IMG/VR virus record: IMGVR_UViG_3300031841_004375
Coordinates: 1 to 30,769 of that record
Reading direction: 5' to 3' (one strand)
DNA: 30,769 bases
Source of the DNA: a virus
The notes under the pieces were generated by a model. The model was not told the DNA's origin. It did not search any database and saw nothing but the letters and a program-made list of their open reading frames with translations. Of this stretch, positions 1 to 8,046 are shown piece by piece. Every line of letters begins with the position of its first letter. Position 1 is the stretch's first letter. The position numbers and the translations under genes were made by a program.

Positions 1-492
1 TCAGGCTCCGTTGAACTTATTCGGGTGAATGATATTGCCGTGTCTGGCGGGGATTTCCTTATTGGTAACGTTTACGTCTCCAGAACATCAAATCAAACTG
101 GCGGCGTACCAAACGTTGACGCAGATGTGCATGGACTAATTCCGGTCGGGACTGTTCCCTCCGAGACAGGATCTAGGGCGTCTGACCATGTGGCTCACAA
201 TGGTTTTTACACAGTCCCAGCGGGACACAGCCTAATACTAACCGAGGTGATTTCATCCGGCACAGGACAGGAGGGCTTTCTTTTCGGCAGGCTTAAACTG
301 AGGGGTGAGGATTATTGGACTAACCGAAACCCACTGCCTGTCACAGGGAATAGGATTGACGAGAAATTCAACCCCCCTCTAGCACTGCCAGAAGGGGTGG
401 ATTTTGAGCTAAGAGGGACAGGCGGAAACAACCAGCTCCAAACCGTTAGGGTTCAGGGCTACCTAGTCCGCAATGGATCGGCAAGCCTTTAA
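1..492 (+). CDS. Probable phage structural protein, C-terminal part (5' end outside window)
   Basis: The frame is open from the first base and ends at TAA 490-492, so at least 163 residues are visible and the true start lies upstream. The sequence is rich in Gly, Val, Thr and Asn, with short beta-strand-like segments (for example FYTVPAGHSLILTEVISSG) and no membrane segment or obvious catalytic motif. This composition is typical of phage head-decoration, neck or fibre beta-sandwich domains, but I do not recognise a specific family. It runs rightward and is followed by a stem-loop, so it probably ends a rightward structural operon. The structural role is inferred from composition and phage context only. 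Confidence 0.6.
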   Translation, partial: SGSVELIRVNDIAVSGGDFLIGNVYVSRTSNQTGGVPNVDADVHGLIPVGTVPSETGSRASDHVAHNGFYTVPAGHSLILTEVISSGTGQEGFLFGRLKLRGEDYWTNRNPLPVTGNRIDEKFNPPLALPEGVDFELRGTGGNNQLQTVRVQGYLVRNGSASL

Positions 493-517
493 TTCCAATC
501 AACCTTCCCAGACTCGC

Positions 518-544
518 CCAGCGCTCGAGATAGGCGAGCGTTGG
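518..544 (+). terminator. Stem-loop downstream of the structural gene
   Basis: A 10-bp stem (CCAGCGCTCG with CGAGCGTTGG, one G-U pair) closes a 7-base loop 25 bases after the stop of the gene ending at 492. No T-run follows, so it may be a weak or Rho-assisted terminator or an mRNA 3'-end stabiliser. The region up to 621 has no convincing gene. An 18-codon frame at 583-639 exists but lacks a ribosome site, and a 14-bp palindrome (AAAGTGATCACTTT, 610-623) overlaps the stop of the convergent KilA-N gene. Confidence 0.35.
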
Positions 545-621
545 CGCCCTGCGCTTCCAATGATTTGGAGAATGCATAAGCTATGGTAAAGAAGTTAACT
601 GCTAGTAATAAAGTGATCACT

Positions 622-1266
622 TTAATCCTCCTTGGGTAAGAAATTTTTTCCTAAAAAATCTTTGAGCTCTGGCCACGTTTTTATGAATCCAAATTTGAGT
701 GCGTCAGAAATTTTCCCCTCGATCTCAGTCCTTAACCTTAATTGATCAGCACTTGCTGTATTCCAGCTATCTCCGTCAGGCCTAACATGAGCCTTTAACA
801 TCTTTGCAACTTGAATAAATATACCTCTGTTATTTTTGCCGTCTCTATCTACTAGGCTGCTATCAATATTTTGATTCAGAGCTATAAATTCATTGCCAGA
901 CTCGTCGCGCCACTCTAGGATTTTTGAGTTGATAAATGTGTCAATTACCTCATAGTGAAACTCGATTGATAAGAACTCAGCCGCATATATAGCAAAGTGA
1001 AGACTAACAAATGTCTTTGATCTTTTTCCCCTACCCTCCTTTCTAATGATTGGCTTTCCTCCATTCCTGCTCTCGCAAATCTTTACAAATTCCTTTGTTA
1101 GCTCTCGGTTCATAAATAAAGTTACATTAGCTTGCGGCTTTCCTATAACACCTCTGTATGCGTTTCCAGCCCTCCAAATATCAGACAGAACGACCTCCCC
1201 AGTTTTGTGGTACGCCTCTATATTGTGAGCGCCAACAGTTATACTCATTAATTGGTTTTCTTTCAT
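622..1266 (-). CDS. KilA-N domain protein
   Basis: A 214-residue protein. The start chosen is the ATG at 1266, preceded by AGAGGG. The frame extends further upstream but only through AT-rich promoter-like DNA. Residues about 30-110 fit the KilA-N domain: a WRAGNAYRG segment, a basic GRGKRSKTFV stretch, and the characteristic helix LHFAIYAAEFLSIEFHYEVIDTFI. KilA-N is a DNA-binding domain common in phage regulators and antirepressors, often fused to a second C-terminal domain. Here the C-terminal ~100 residues are unassigned. The gene is alone on the minus strand, divergent from the accessory genes at 1457 and 1987, with an AT-rich dyad and a 15-bp inverted repeat between them. Probable role: regulator or antirepressor (family-based inference). 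Confidence 0.75.
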   Translation of the reverse strand: MKENQLMSITVGAHNIEAYHKTGEVVLSDIWRAGNAYRGVIGKPQANVTLFMNRELTKEFVKICESRNGGKPIIRKEGRGKRSKTFVSLHFAIYAAEFLSIEFHYEVIDTFINSKILEWRDESGNEFIALNQNIDSSLVDRDGKNNRGIFIQVAKMLKAHVRPDGDSWNTASADQLRLRTEIEGKISDALKFGFIKTWPELKDFLGKNFLPKED

Positions 1267-1344
1267 ATTAAACCCTCTTTGTTTTTGATTTATATTATAT
1301 TGTATATAATATAATATAAAAGTCAATAAGGTTTAATATGAAAG
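1260..1344. promoter_or_regulatory. Divergent control region with inverted repeats
   Basis: The 15-mer GGTTTAATATGAAAG occurs in inverted orientation at 1260-1274 (complement) and 1330-1344 (plus). In each copy it supplies an ATG preceded by a purine-rich tract. Between them is an almost pure A/T stretch containing the dyad ATTATAT-TGT-ATATAAT (1294-1310). The left ATG starts the KilA-N gene. The right one opens an 18-codon frame (1338-1394) with no recognised product. The arrangement looks like a divergent promoter/operator in which each start region is a mirror copy of the other. Confidence 0.5.
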
Positions 1345-1456
1345 GGCAACATCTAATCCACCCTCAAATTAAGCTAGCAAAACATCAGAAATAAAAACTT
1401 GCACGGTCAACAATGCCGTCTATCCTAAAGGCATACACAAAAAAAGGAGAAGCGTT

Positions 1457-1987
1457 ATGAAAGTTGAGTTCGATATAAAAACCAAAGCCGGAACAATAGA
1501 GAGAAAACTGTCAAATAGATGGCGCAACATTGTTGCGAGATGCAAACAAGATGGCCACGATCTATCCAAGGAGTGGCATAAGGTGTCTGCATTTATGGAG
1601 TGGGCAAAATCTAACGGCAATCTTGATCGCATAAACAACGGCATGTTTATTGACAGGTTTTGGCTGGAAGGAGGGAACACACTTTACCATCCCGAAAAGT
1701 GCCTATTAATGCCGAGAGTGATGGTTCGATTTGCAGATTTCACTCACGCGCCACCAATGCAGGGGCACGATTACGGAACAGGACTTCGACTTTATTACCG
1801 AGAGCCATACAAAACCAAGCAACGATACGCAGGAGAATTTGACTCAAGGTGCAAGCTTATCGAAGCATGGAAAGAGATAAAGATTCGACACTTAAACTTT
1901 TTTGAGCAGGAGGGGTTGATAGCGAAAACCGCCAAGCCAGAAGAAGCCTATAACGGATGCTTAAAATCAATCAAGGAGTACGAATAA
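1457..1987 (+). CDS. AP2/HNH homing-type phage protein (putative)
   Basis: A 176-residue protein with a strong ribosome site (AAAGGAG, 1442-1448) 8 bases before the ATG. Residues about 20-85 have the pattern W-x2-I-V-x-R-C, EWHKVSAFMEWAK, LDRINNG and NTLYHPEKCLLMP. This resembles the conserved block of phage AP2/HNH homing-endonuclease-like proteins, whose usual form is W-x-M-x2-RC ... EW-x3-F-x-F-x2-WA ... LDRID ... Y-x-P-x-NCRW. A complete HNH triad is not visible, so cutting activity is uncertain. The remaining ~90 residues are unassigned. Its stop overlaps the start of the next gene (TAATG), so the two are translationally coupled. Most likely a selfish or accessory gene. Confidence 0.55.
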   Translation: MKVEFDIKTKAGTIERKLSNRWRNIVARCKQDGHDLSKEWHKVSAFMEWAKSNGNLDRINNGMFIDRFWLEGGNTLYHPEKCLLMPRVMVRFADFTHAPPMQGHDYGTGLRLYYREPYKTKQRYAGEFDSRCKLIEAWKEIKIRHLNFFEQEGLIAKTAKPEEAYNGCLKSIKEYE

Positions 1988-2493
1988 TGATAGCGCTGGA
2001 AGCAATAAAAAACCTGAAGCAAAAGGAAAACTTACAAAAAACCCTAAAGCAAGGAATATGTTATAGCTTTTCTAGATTTCTGGAATTAAATTATAGTGAC
2101 TTGACCGACGACCAAAGAACAGGAATTACCGCAAACATATTTAACGTAATGAATAACTGGCCTCACACCTGCCTTGAAAGCGAGTGCTACCCAATACCTT
2201 TCGATATTGAGCAGTTTGACAAGGAGCTTTCAAAGCTAGTTAAAGAAGGACAGATATCGCTTAACGATGTCGAGTCTCTAGTGTGCAACCACATGGTGAC
2301 AGTAGAAAGCGGAAAGCTAGATATTCAAAATCAAGACGACCTTACTGCGAGTGAGATTGGCTTTGAGATATTTTTAGATAGCTACTTAAATCTAGCCAGA
2401 TTTGGTAACGCATTTACGTACACCAAACTGAGGCTAGATCTGCTAGACCACATTGAGAGAGAGCTAACTAGGTTAAGCAGCACTACCCCTTAG
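1987..2493 (+). CDS. Orphan protein, paralog of the 23714-24304 gene
   Basis: A 168-residue acidic protein. The start at 1987 is set by AAGGAG at 1975-1980 and by overlap with the preceding stop (TAATG). No known domain is recognised. Its C-terminal half aligns with the product of 23714-24304: both share an IPFD segment about midway, an acidic spacer, E-x-GF-[ED]-IF, then F-x-Y-x-KLR-[FL]-DLL-[DN]-H-[IF]-ERE near the end. Both genes sit in accessory positions behind other small genes. It converges on the portal gene and overlaps its 3' end by 21 bp. The function is unknown. A soluble helical protein with a role in host interaction or regulation is possible but not shown. Confidence 0.65.
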   Translation: MIALEAIKNLKQKENLQKTLKQGICYSFSRFLELNYSDLTDDQRTGITANIFNVMNNWPHTCLESECYPIPFDIEQFDKELSKLVKEGQISLNDVESLVCNHMVTVESGKLDIQNQDDLTASEIGFEIFLDSYLNLARFGNAFTYTKLRLDLLDHIERELTRLSSTTP

Positions 2494-4581
2494 CCGATCA
2501 ACCGCCCTCTTCTGGGCGGATTCCACGACTTTAAATCTCTGCTCCTGCTGTTTTAGGTTTATCTCCGCCCCATAACGCTCCGCATCAATCTGTGTCTTGA
2601 TCCTGCTAGTTTCAGCATTGTATTGGTCTATCGCTATACGCTCTTGGCCACCAATAACCTCCGCCTGATCCTTCATGGCTTCCCGCTGTTCTCGCATCTG
2701 CATAGCCTGAGCCTTAGCCATTTCAGCTTGAGCCAACACCATGTTCGGGTCAGGCTGTTGATTTTGTTTCATGGCCTGAAACATTTGTTTTTCCTCTTCA
2801 GTTTCAGGATCCACTACACCACTAGAAATAAGCTCTTTTCTGGCGTACTCTCTTAGAGGAGCCATATCCTCGCCGTCCGCCATCGTCACTATAGTGAATG
2901 TTATAGCCTGTTGCATTTTCTCGGGGACGATAGGCAGAAGCTCCTTAAGTGTTTGCATATTCTTATCCTTCTGAGACTTGAATGACGTACCAATTTCCGT
3001 ATACACCTCAAAGTAGGCGTTACTCAGGTCGTTCAAGTACTCCACATCGCCGCTTTCTGGATTCACAAAAACCTCCTGAACCATTACGCGATCACGAGTT
3101 CCATCTGGCTTCTCAATGGTAACTTGTCGCGGGGTATCCAAAATGTTTCGAGCAAACCCAATAAACACTAGCGCGTCATAACGCTTGGAGTGCTTCAAAT
3201 TGCTAAGATAAATCTCGCTCTGTTTATCCACCATCGAGCGCAATGCGTTTACAGCAACCCCGCTTGTATCGCTACTGGCTATGTCGTCAGGCAAGGCAGG
3301 ATTGGCTACATCCTCAATGGCTAATCTGGTCATCTGCTCAACAGCTGCCAATGATTGCGGTATTTGCTGGTCAGGAGTCACAGTTGGTTGATTGCCCATT
3401 GGCAATGGGTTGCCGTTTTCGTCTACACCATTCAGAAGTTTGTACGGCAAGTTGTTATCGGCACCGTTTTCTTGCCACATCCACTCATGCCCTTGAACCT
3501 GCCTTGGGTCTAGGATTGGCGTGTTTCGGTGGGTGGTGCTAACAATGTCAGCAAGATAAGACATGACATAGTTGCGCAAACGCTGAGGATCTTTCGCCAT
3601 GCGAACTATGCCCTCCCAGTATTCCGTCCCCTCAACGTGATAGCGCTCGCCGAAAACTGGAACGACCGGAATCCTGTCGCAATCAATATAATCCTCGTAA
3701 ATGATAGTGCCGCCAGTCCAAATGGTCTTCTTAACCTTCCATCGCTCAATCTCCCTAGCACCGATGTAAGCATAACCAACATCAATCAGTTGGTCTTCCT
3801 GCTCTTTAAAGTCATCATCCGACAATACAATCTCACCCCCAAACAAATCCCTAAGCCTGTGCTCTCGCTCCACCTCAAGCTCCCGCTCGTATGTGGTGCC
3901 AAGCCACGGCTTGTCTTCGCCGGAAGAGTAAAACTGAGTCACAAACGTGTATGAGGTCTCAGGATCATAGGCACTCGTATCGCTACAATCATTTGGATCA
4001 ACGCCATTTTCCTCGCACAGCTCGTCAATATACTCTTTCGTTACACTGGTCAGTATAGTTACATAGCTTGCGTCACTGCGATCCTGTAGCGACGAGTTTG
4101 GATCATAAAAAACGTTGTTGTTGAAATTGGGGATAGGGCGGCGGCGAATGACTTGCTTATTGTCGCGTCCTGTAACGTTTTCATACTCCGTGTACAACTC
4201 CCATCCGCCAACACCGCAAATCACAGCCTCCATAGTTGACTGTGTGTATGCTTCAATAGAGCTATTTTCCATATCAACTGCGCGATAATACCCATCAAGA
4301 AACTCTGCACCATCTTTGCGGGAAGAATCAATGGGCTGGAAATCTATCTGTATTTGGGCGGCTCGAATCTCACTCATGATGTCACGCACACATTTGCGCA
4401 ACATGTCAAACACACCTCGATAACCGAGAGTGGTGTTCTGTTCTAGACCTTCGTCCCACTGGTTAACACAATAAAAGAAAGTGTCGTCCGCACCTTCCTG
4501 CCTAGGCAGGCGACTATACTCGAACCCTTGTTCTGTCTTTTCTCTCAATTCTGTCAGTCTATCTATTTCGTTTTGAGCCAC
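2473..4581 (-). CDS. P22-like portal protein
   Basis: A 702-residue protein starting at GTG 4581 behind GAGAGGAG. It follows the P22 gp1 portal (about 725 residues) along most of its length: an N-terminal QWD-x-GLEQ-x-TTL-x-YRG-x-FD segment, VIRR-x-PI near residue 145, IPVVPVFGE near 305, a GIVRMAKDPQRLRN helix, and YTE-[IV]-G-x-SF-x-S in the C-terminal third. The C-terminal ~100 residues are Gln/Glu/Ala-rich and probably form the helical barrel of P22-type portals. Twelve copies would form the DNA entry and exit channel at the capsid vertex. It overlaps the upstream TerL gene by 23 bp. Unusually, the gene downstream is not a scaffold but a convergent accessory gene. Confidence 0.93.
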   Translation of the reverse strand: MAQNEIDRLTELREKTEQGFEYSRLPRQEGADDTFFYCVNQWDEGLEQNTTLGYRGVFDMLRKCVRDIMSEIRAAQIQIDFQPIDSSRKDGAEFLDGYYRAVDMENSSIEAYTQSTMEAVICGVGGWELYTEYENVTGRDNKQVIRRRPIPNFNNNVFYDPNSSLQDRSDASYVTILTSVTKEYIDELCEENGVDPNDCSDTSAYDPETSYTFVTQFYSSGEDKPWLGTTYERELEVEREHRLRDLFGGEIVLSDDDFKEQEDQLIDVGYAYIGAREIERWKVKKTIWTGGTIIYEDYIDCDRIPVVPVFGERYHVEGTEYWEGIVRMAKDPQRLRNYVMSYLADIVSTTHRNTPILDPRQVQGHEWMWQENGADNNLPYKLLNGVDENGNPLPMGNQPTVTPDQQIPQSLAAVEQMTRLAIEDVANPALPDDIASSDTSGVAVNALRSMVDKQSEIYLSNLKHSKRYDALVFIGFARNILDTPRQVTIEKPDGTRDRVMVQEVFVNPESGDVEYLNDLSNAYFEVYTEIGTSFKSQKDKNMQTLKELLPIVPEKMQQAITFTIVTMADGEDMAPLREYARKELISSGVVDPETEEEKQMFQAMKQNQQPDPNMVLAQAEMAKAQAMQMREQREAMKDQAEVIGGQERIAIDQYNAETSRIKTQIDAERYGAEINLKQQEQRFKVVESAQKRAVDRLRGSAA

Positions 4582-6217
4582 CGTAAACTCCTCTCGATAT
4601 TGGCGCCTTAACCACTGGTATTGACGGCTTAGAATATTCTTCTCGCAAACACATCATCACGCTGTCCGCCAAGTTAGGCGACTTAACATTAAACTTGGTC
4701 TTCATCTCCTGCTTGGTGTAGAGAGCGAATTTTCCGCCACCAACATACTTTACTGGCAGCCTACACAATTCAGACCTAAGCTTGCTTAATGAGGATATTT
4801 TACTACAAAATGATATGTATTCACCTTCCTCTATTGGGTCTCCATGTACAACAGCCCGATAGGTTTTGTGTATCAAGTCGCGCAACCTAAAATAATACTG
4901 TGCTCTTTTGTTTAGAAAATGGTCTTTAATTTTGCGCTTGTTGGCAATCTCCAAACCCTTGCATGGCACGTAAATAGAGTCTGGATTGTCTGGTGACTCA
5001 CTGCCTTTGAATTGCACAGCCTTCATCGTACCTTTCACAATAGATTTGTTTATCTGCTCAGTAAGACCTACACCCATGCCATCGCAATCCCATGTAAAGA
5101 AATCTATCTGAGCTGCATTGGCCAACGCCATAGCCCAGTGGCCACCCTCATTAATGTCGCCACTGGTCATCTCCTCTACTGCATAAAAAACCATGCCCTG
5201 CCTAGCTGCATAACCCTTGCTGTCGGCACCAATATCTGACGGATCATGCGCCGCAAACCGAGCGCCGGAGGGCTCAATGCCCAACTTAATATGAGCATCA
5301 ATACAGGCATCAAACCATTCCTGCATGATTAGGGCGTTTTCGATACTGTCGTTATACCCGCCCTCCCAGATGTGGTTGTAAAGTGCTCTAGGCTTGTTTT
5401 CGTAATCCCATTGCCTTTCAGCCTCCAGCCCAGACTCACAAAACCAAGGATTGTCGTTGTAGTTCATTTTCACAACGAGGTGCATATCGTCCTCGTAAAA
5501 CCCATCCCTATCTATGGCATCCTGAAATGGCACAATAAATCTCTGACTAAAGGCGTCCTCTTCGGATGCTGGGTTTGCCGTGAATATCATCTGTACGTTT
5601 GCAGTATCTTCGTTGCTGGAAGATTGATTGGGGAGCCCGTTTTTAGCCTTATTACGAGCCGTGGGCGTAAGAACAGTCAAGGAGTTTGCACTGATTGTCT
5701 GCGCCTCCTCACTCCAAAACAACCCAAACCCTGCCGCAGATTTTACCGATTCAATATTGCGCGCCAAGCCAGCGTATTTAAAACGCTCGGAGCCAGCATA
5801 CTTGATAAGGCTTTTTTGTACATCAAAGCCCTCAAGACCAAGTCTTTCTATCTCTTGGTCAAATAATGCGTGCACGGAATCATTGATTGACCGTTGAAAT
5901 TCACGCAAGCAAAACGTCTTCATGCCACCCATAGCTTTAAGCAGACATATATCAGCAACCCCAACTGATTTGCCCGACCCGCGCCCACCAATAACGACGA
6001 TAAACCGCTTTTTGGTTTTTAATACAGGCTCCAGAGCTGCAGGAATATACATTGATGGCTCTTTATGCGTCACATTCAGAGTTACAGAGTCCAAACAGTG
6101 CGACAGATCGCCATCTGGAGAAACTATTCCAACAACAATGGATTGTCCACCTCCTTTAGATTGAGAAATCGACTCCTCTATCTTCGCAACCCTTTTTCTT
6201 AACGCTTTACTGTTCAC
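4559..6217 (-). CDS. Terminase large subunit, Sf6 gp2-like
   Basis: ATP-driven packaging motor and headful nuclease. Counting from the internal Met at 6052 (MYIPAALEP...), the protein of about 497 residues resembles Sf6 gp2 throughout. It has Walker A GGRGSGKS (residues 22-29), a LREFQRSINDSVHALF segment, the acidic motif FWSEEAQT, nuclease residues in AHDPSD and in WDCDGMGVGL, then FKGSESP, NKRAQYYF-x-L and SPNLADSVMMCL. The frame is open upstream to GTG 6217 (preceded by GGTGG) or a TTG at 6241, adding about 55-63 residues that Sf6 gp2 lacks. I use 6217 as the outer limit, and ATG 6052 (with AAAGAG) is an equally good start. A strong leftward terminator lies just upstream, so TerL needs its own promoter or read-through. 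Confidence 0.93.
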   Translation of the reverse strand: MNSKALRKRVAKIEESISQSKGGGQSIVVGIVSPDGDLSHCLDSVTLNVTHKEPSMYIPAALEPVLKTKKRFIVVIGGRGSGKSVGVADICLLKAMGGMKTFCLREFQRSINDSVHALFDQEIERLGLEGFDVQKSLIKYAGSERFKYAGLARNIESVKSAAGFGLFWSEEAQTISANSLTVLTPTARNKAKNGLPNQSSSNEDTANVQMIFTANPASEEDAFSQRFIVPFQDAIDRDGFYEDDMHLVVKMNYNDNPWFCESGLEAERQWDYENKPRALYNHIWEGGYNDSIENALIMQEWFDACIDAHIKLGIEPSGARFAAHDPSDIGADSKGYAARQGMVFYAVEEMTSGDINEGGHWAMALANAAQIDFFTWDCDGMGVGLTEQINKSIVKGTMKAVQFKGSESPDNPDSIYVPCKGLEIANKRKIKDHFLNKRAQYYFRLRDLIHKTYRAVVHGDPIEEGEYISFCSKISSLSKLRSELCRLPVKYVGGGKFALYTKQEMKTKFNVKSPNLADSVMMCLREEYSKPSIPVVKAPISRGVYGGSKRNR

Positions 6218-6226
6218 TAACCACCA

Positions 6227-6252
6227 TAAAAAAAGCCCCAATTAAGGGGCTT
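6227..6252 (-). terminator. Intrinsic terminator of the leftward early block
   Basis: Read leftward, AAGCCCC and GGGGCTT form a 7-bp stem with a 6-base A/T loop, followed at once by seven T. It begins 4 bases after the stop of the 47-residue membrane-peptide gene and separates the early block from terL-portal. Confidence 0.85.
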
Positions 6253-6255
6253 ATT

Positions 6256-6399
6256 CTACTCTACTTTACGACATTCTGTTTTCATTGCATCGCCATAACC
6301 ATCTGGACTTTTTGACACCTTATCAACATAAGCTGCAACATTTAGCACAAAATAAAAAAGCACAACCAAAACAAACAGAGACATGCAATATCTAATCAT
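6256..6399 (-). CDS. Small membrane peptide (47 aa)
   Basis: A 47-codon gene starting at ATG 6399 with GGAG 8 bases upstream. It overlaps the stop of the preceding gene by four bases (ATGA), a standard translational-coupling arrangement. Residues 4-24 are strongly hydrophobic (MSLFVLVVLFYFVLNVAAYV) after MIRYC, giving one membrane helix or an uncleaved signal sequence. A short polar, Lys- and Asp-containing tail ends at a terminator. It is probably an inner-membrane peptide with its C-terminus in the periplasm. The family is not recognised. Short phage membrane peptides often act in superinfection exclusion or lysis control, but nothing here proves either. Confidence 0.7.
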   Translation of the reverse strand: MIRYCMSLFVLVVLFYFVLNVAAYVDKVSKSPDGYGDAMKTECRKVE

Positions 6400-6707
6400 A
6401 GTTCTTGCTCCAAATAACGATAAACACGATTCATGGTAGGTAATGTGTTCTCTCTTAAATGCAACTTAGTAAAGTTGCCAGAATACACAACCTTGGCATC
6501 AAATATTTCATTCACAAACTCCTTTAAGCAGCCAAAAACATGCTCTATAAGCTCCGCATCCGGCTTTACAGTCAGGTCAAAAAACAAAACAAAGCCTGAA
6601 TCACTTTCTTCTTCTCTCGGGCATACTCCCACATAGCGATTGATCATATCGAAATACAATGCCATTTTCTTTCCGCTATCCAGCTCTCTGTTTTTAATAG
6701 TAAACAT
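6396..6707 (-). CDS. Hypothetical protein (103 aa)
   Basis: The start at ATG 6707 fits AGAGG placed 8 bases upstream. A GTG two codons earlier is too close to that site. The product is a small, soluble, mixed alpha/beta protein with no membrane segment and no motif I can name. One of the six CTATAGT promoter-like motifs lies at 6727-6742, about 20 bases before the start, and the stop is fused to the start of the membrane-peptide gene, so the two form a bicistronic unit ended by the 6227-6252 terminator. The function is unknown. Confidence 0.7.
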   Translation of the reverse strand: MFTIKNRELDSGKKMALYFDMINRYVGVCPREEESDSGFVLFFDLTVKPDAELIEHVFGCLKEFVNEIFDAKVVYSGNFTKLHLRENTLPTMNRVYRYLEQEL

Positions 6708-6726
6708 GCTCACTTCCTCTTTGTTT

Positions 6727-6742
6727 GATAATTTAACTATAG
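6727..6742 (-). promoter_or_regulatory. CTATAGT promoter-like motif, copy 1
   Basis: Read leftward: CTATAGTTAAATTATC, followed by AAACAAAGAGG and the start of the 6396-6707 gene. TATAGT matches five of six positions of the sigma-70 -10 box. No good -35 is visible, while the A/T-rich 9 bases after the box are conserved among the copies. Confidence 0.6.
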
Positions 6743-6775
6743 CTCTCTATAAAAACTGCGTGTGCCTTTTAGTGA

Positions 6776-7723
6776 CTAAATCTCTCTAATAATTTTTAAC
6801 CTAGCCCTTTTACCTCTGCATGACTCTCCGACCTGCTCAATCACACCAATAGATTTAAGCTTTCTGACAGCCTTAAACACATCCGAGTAAGAACACCCAA
6901 CGGCCGCAGAAACCTTAGTATGAGACTGAAGGAAAACATTATTTAGGCCGTGCTCACTTAAGAGGTGATCATAAATCTCCTTATGGGTTCGACTCAGTTC
7001 GTTGTACATATCTTTAACTACATCCTTGTTTGCTAGCTTAAGCATTGAAACCCTTGATGAAACCCTAAGCTTCTCAGTAATAGCACCCCACTCCTTCAGT
7101 TTTAATGTAGCGCGGCTGACCTGCTTTTGTGTATAAGCGTCATTTAATAATTCTTTTATCTCAGCAAACAAGCAACACCTTTTTGCTGCATTAAATACAG
7201 ACCTATATAACTGAGATGCACCCATCGGTATCCTACTGCCATCAAAAGAATACCTTGTATCAATTGATATTTCATTCGAAGGGACTGACTCAGACACAAC
7301 ATAACCCATGTTTATGCATCTAGCTATGTTAGCGTATACTGCTTTTCTCTTTTTTTTGTCCCCGCCACTTAGATCTCTAACCAAATTCTGTTTGAATACG
7401 CCATCGGGATTCTTTGATAGCAACTCAAGGAGTTTTCTTGTTGGAGTACTAACCTTGCCTGTATGCATTGAGCCAGCTTTGCGAGTACCTTTATATTCTT
7501 TCTCTCTGCTCGGCTCGAATATGCACTTAACCCTAATAGGTCTAACCCCTATATCCGTCTCGCTAACAGATATACACCCAAGATTCACCAATTCACCAAG
7601 AGCAGAGGTAACTGAATGAACCTCATAACCGCTCCTGCTCGACAACCAATTCAACGAGGTTGGTTGGCACCGTGACAACTCGCACGTCTCGTATACATCC
7701 CTTACTCTCGCCTGAACATCCAT
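6776..7723 (-). CDS. Multi-winged-helix DNA-binding protein
   Basis: A 315-residue protein. ATG 7723 is preceded by AAAGGTGAT. The sequence reads as three to four successive winged-helix units. Residues about 1-70 end in LGELVNLGCISVSE. About 90-145 have ARCINMGYVVSE. About 165-230 have KLKEWGAITEKLRVSSRVSMLKL. About 245-315 have SDVFKAVRKLKSIGVIEQVGESCRGKRARLKI. Each shows the pattern of a recognition helix followed by a G-x-[IV] turn and a basic wing. Such serial winged-helix proteins act as phage transcription or replication-initiation factors. The role here is inferred. Its first 100 bp overlap the 3' end of the 7623-7808 gene. There is no close copy-motif promoter, so it is probably expressed from the motif at 8047. 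Confidence 0.7.
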   Translation of the reverse strand: MDVQARVRDVYETCELSRCQPTSLNWLSSRSGYEVHSVTSALGELVNLGCISVSETDIGVRPIRVKCIFEPSREKEYKGTRKAGSMHTGKVSTPTRKLLELLSKNPDGVFKQNLVRDLSGGDKKKRKAVYANIARCINMGYVVSESVPSNEISIDTRYSFDGSRIPMGASQLYRSVFNAAKRCCLFAEIKELLNDAYTQKQVSRATLKLKEWGAITEKLRVSSRVSMLKLANKDVVKDMYNELSRTHKEIYDHLLSEHGLNNVFLQSHTKVSAAVGCSYSDVFKAVRKLKSIGVIEQVGESCRGKRARLKIIREI

Positions 7724-7808
7724 AAGTATCACCTTTAGCTGGAAGAAACATCTGCAACAAATAATAAGCTTGAAACATGATTAGCGCAGCAAAAAAGACC
7801 CTATCCAT
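7623..7808 (-). CDS. Small membrane-anchored protein (61 aa)
   Basis: ATG 7808 has GAGGTGAT immediately upstream and overlaps the preceding stop by 8 bases, which argues for real, coupled translation. Residues 4-22 (VFFAALIMFQAYYLLQMFL) form one hydrophobic helix, followed by a Gly/Ser/Cys-containing polar tail. The last 34 codons overlap, in another frame, the first 100 bp of the winged-helix gene. That is a long same-strand overlap, so the end of the protein may be incidental. The function is unknown. Confidence 0.5.
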   Translation of the reverse strand: MDRVFFAALIMFQAYYLLQMFLPAKGDTYGCSGESKGCIRDVRVVTVPTNLVELVVEQERL

Positions 7809-8022
7809 GAATCACCTCAAAGTCGCCATTAACAAGCTCTACGAAAGCATCGACAATTAAAGAATCATCAGCATTCAACTTATCACCCAAACCAAGAACA
7901 CTAATAATGTCCGCTGGAAGGCTAAGCACTCTGTTAACTGAAGCATAATTAACCATCTCGTAGTCTGCACTAACAATCTTTGCTACGCCGTGACCTATTG
8001 CCATCTTTACTCTGAAAATCAT
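7801..8022 (-). CDS. Hypothetical protein (73 aa)
   Basis: ATG 8022 lies 8 bases after CAGGG. A GTG two codons upstream is less well spaced. The product is acidic and hydrophobic-patterned, with no membrane helix and no recognised motif. A CTATAGT motif (8047-8062) is 25 bases upstream, and the bidirectional terminator at 8072-8101 isolates this gene from the csrA unit. It therefore heads a unit with the 7623-7808 and 6776-7723 genes. Confidence 0.65.
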   Translation of the reverse strand: MIFRVKMAIGHGVAKIVSADYEMVNYASVNRVLSLPADIISVLGLGDKLNADDSLIVDAFVELVNGDFEVIHG

Positions 8023-8046
8023 GTCCACATCCCTGTCTGCTTGTTT

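Noticed and set aside
583-639. 18-codon frame MVKKLTASNKVITLILLG
   Set aside because: No ribosome site, and it overlaps the end of the convergent KilA-N gene. Too little support.
3243-3954. Rightward frames within the portal and terminase genes
   Set aside because: Their translations are low-complexity and lack ribosome sites. They are shadows of the well-matched minus-strand genes.
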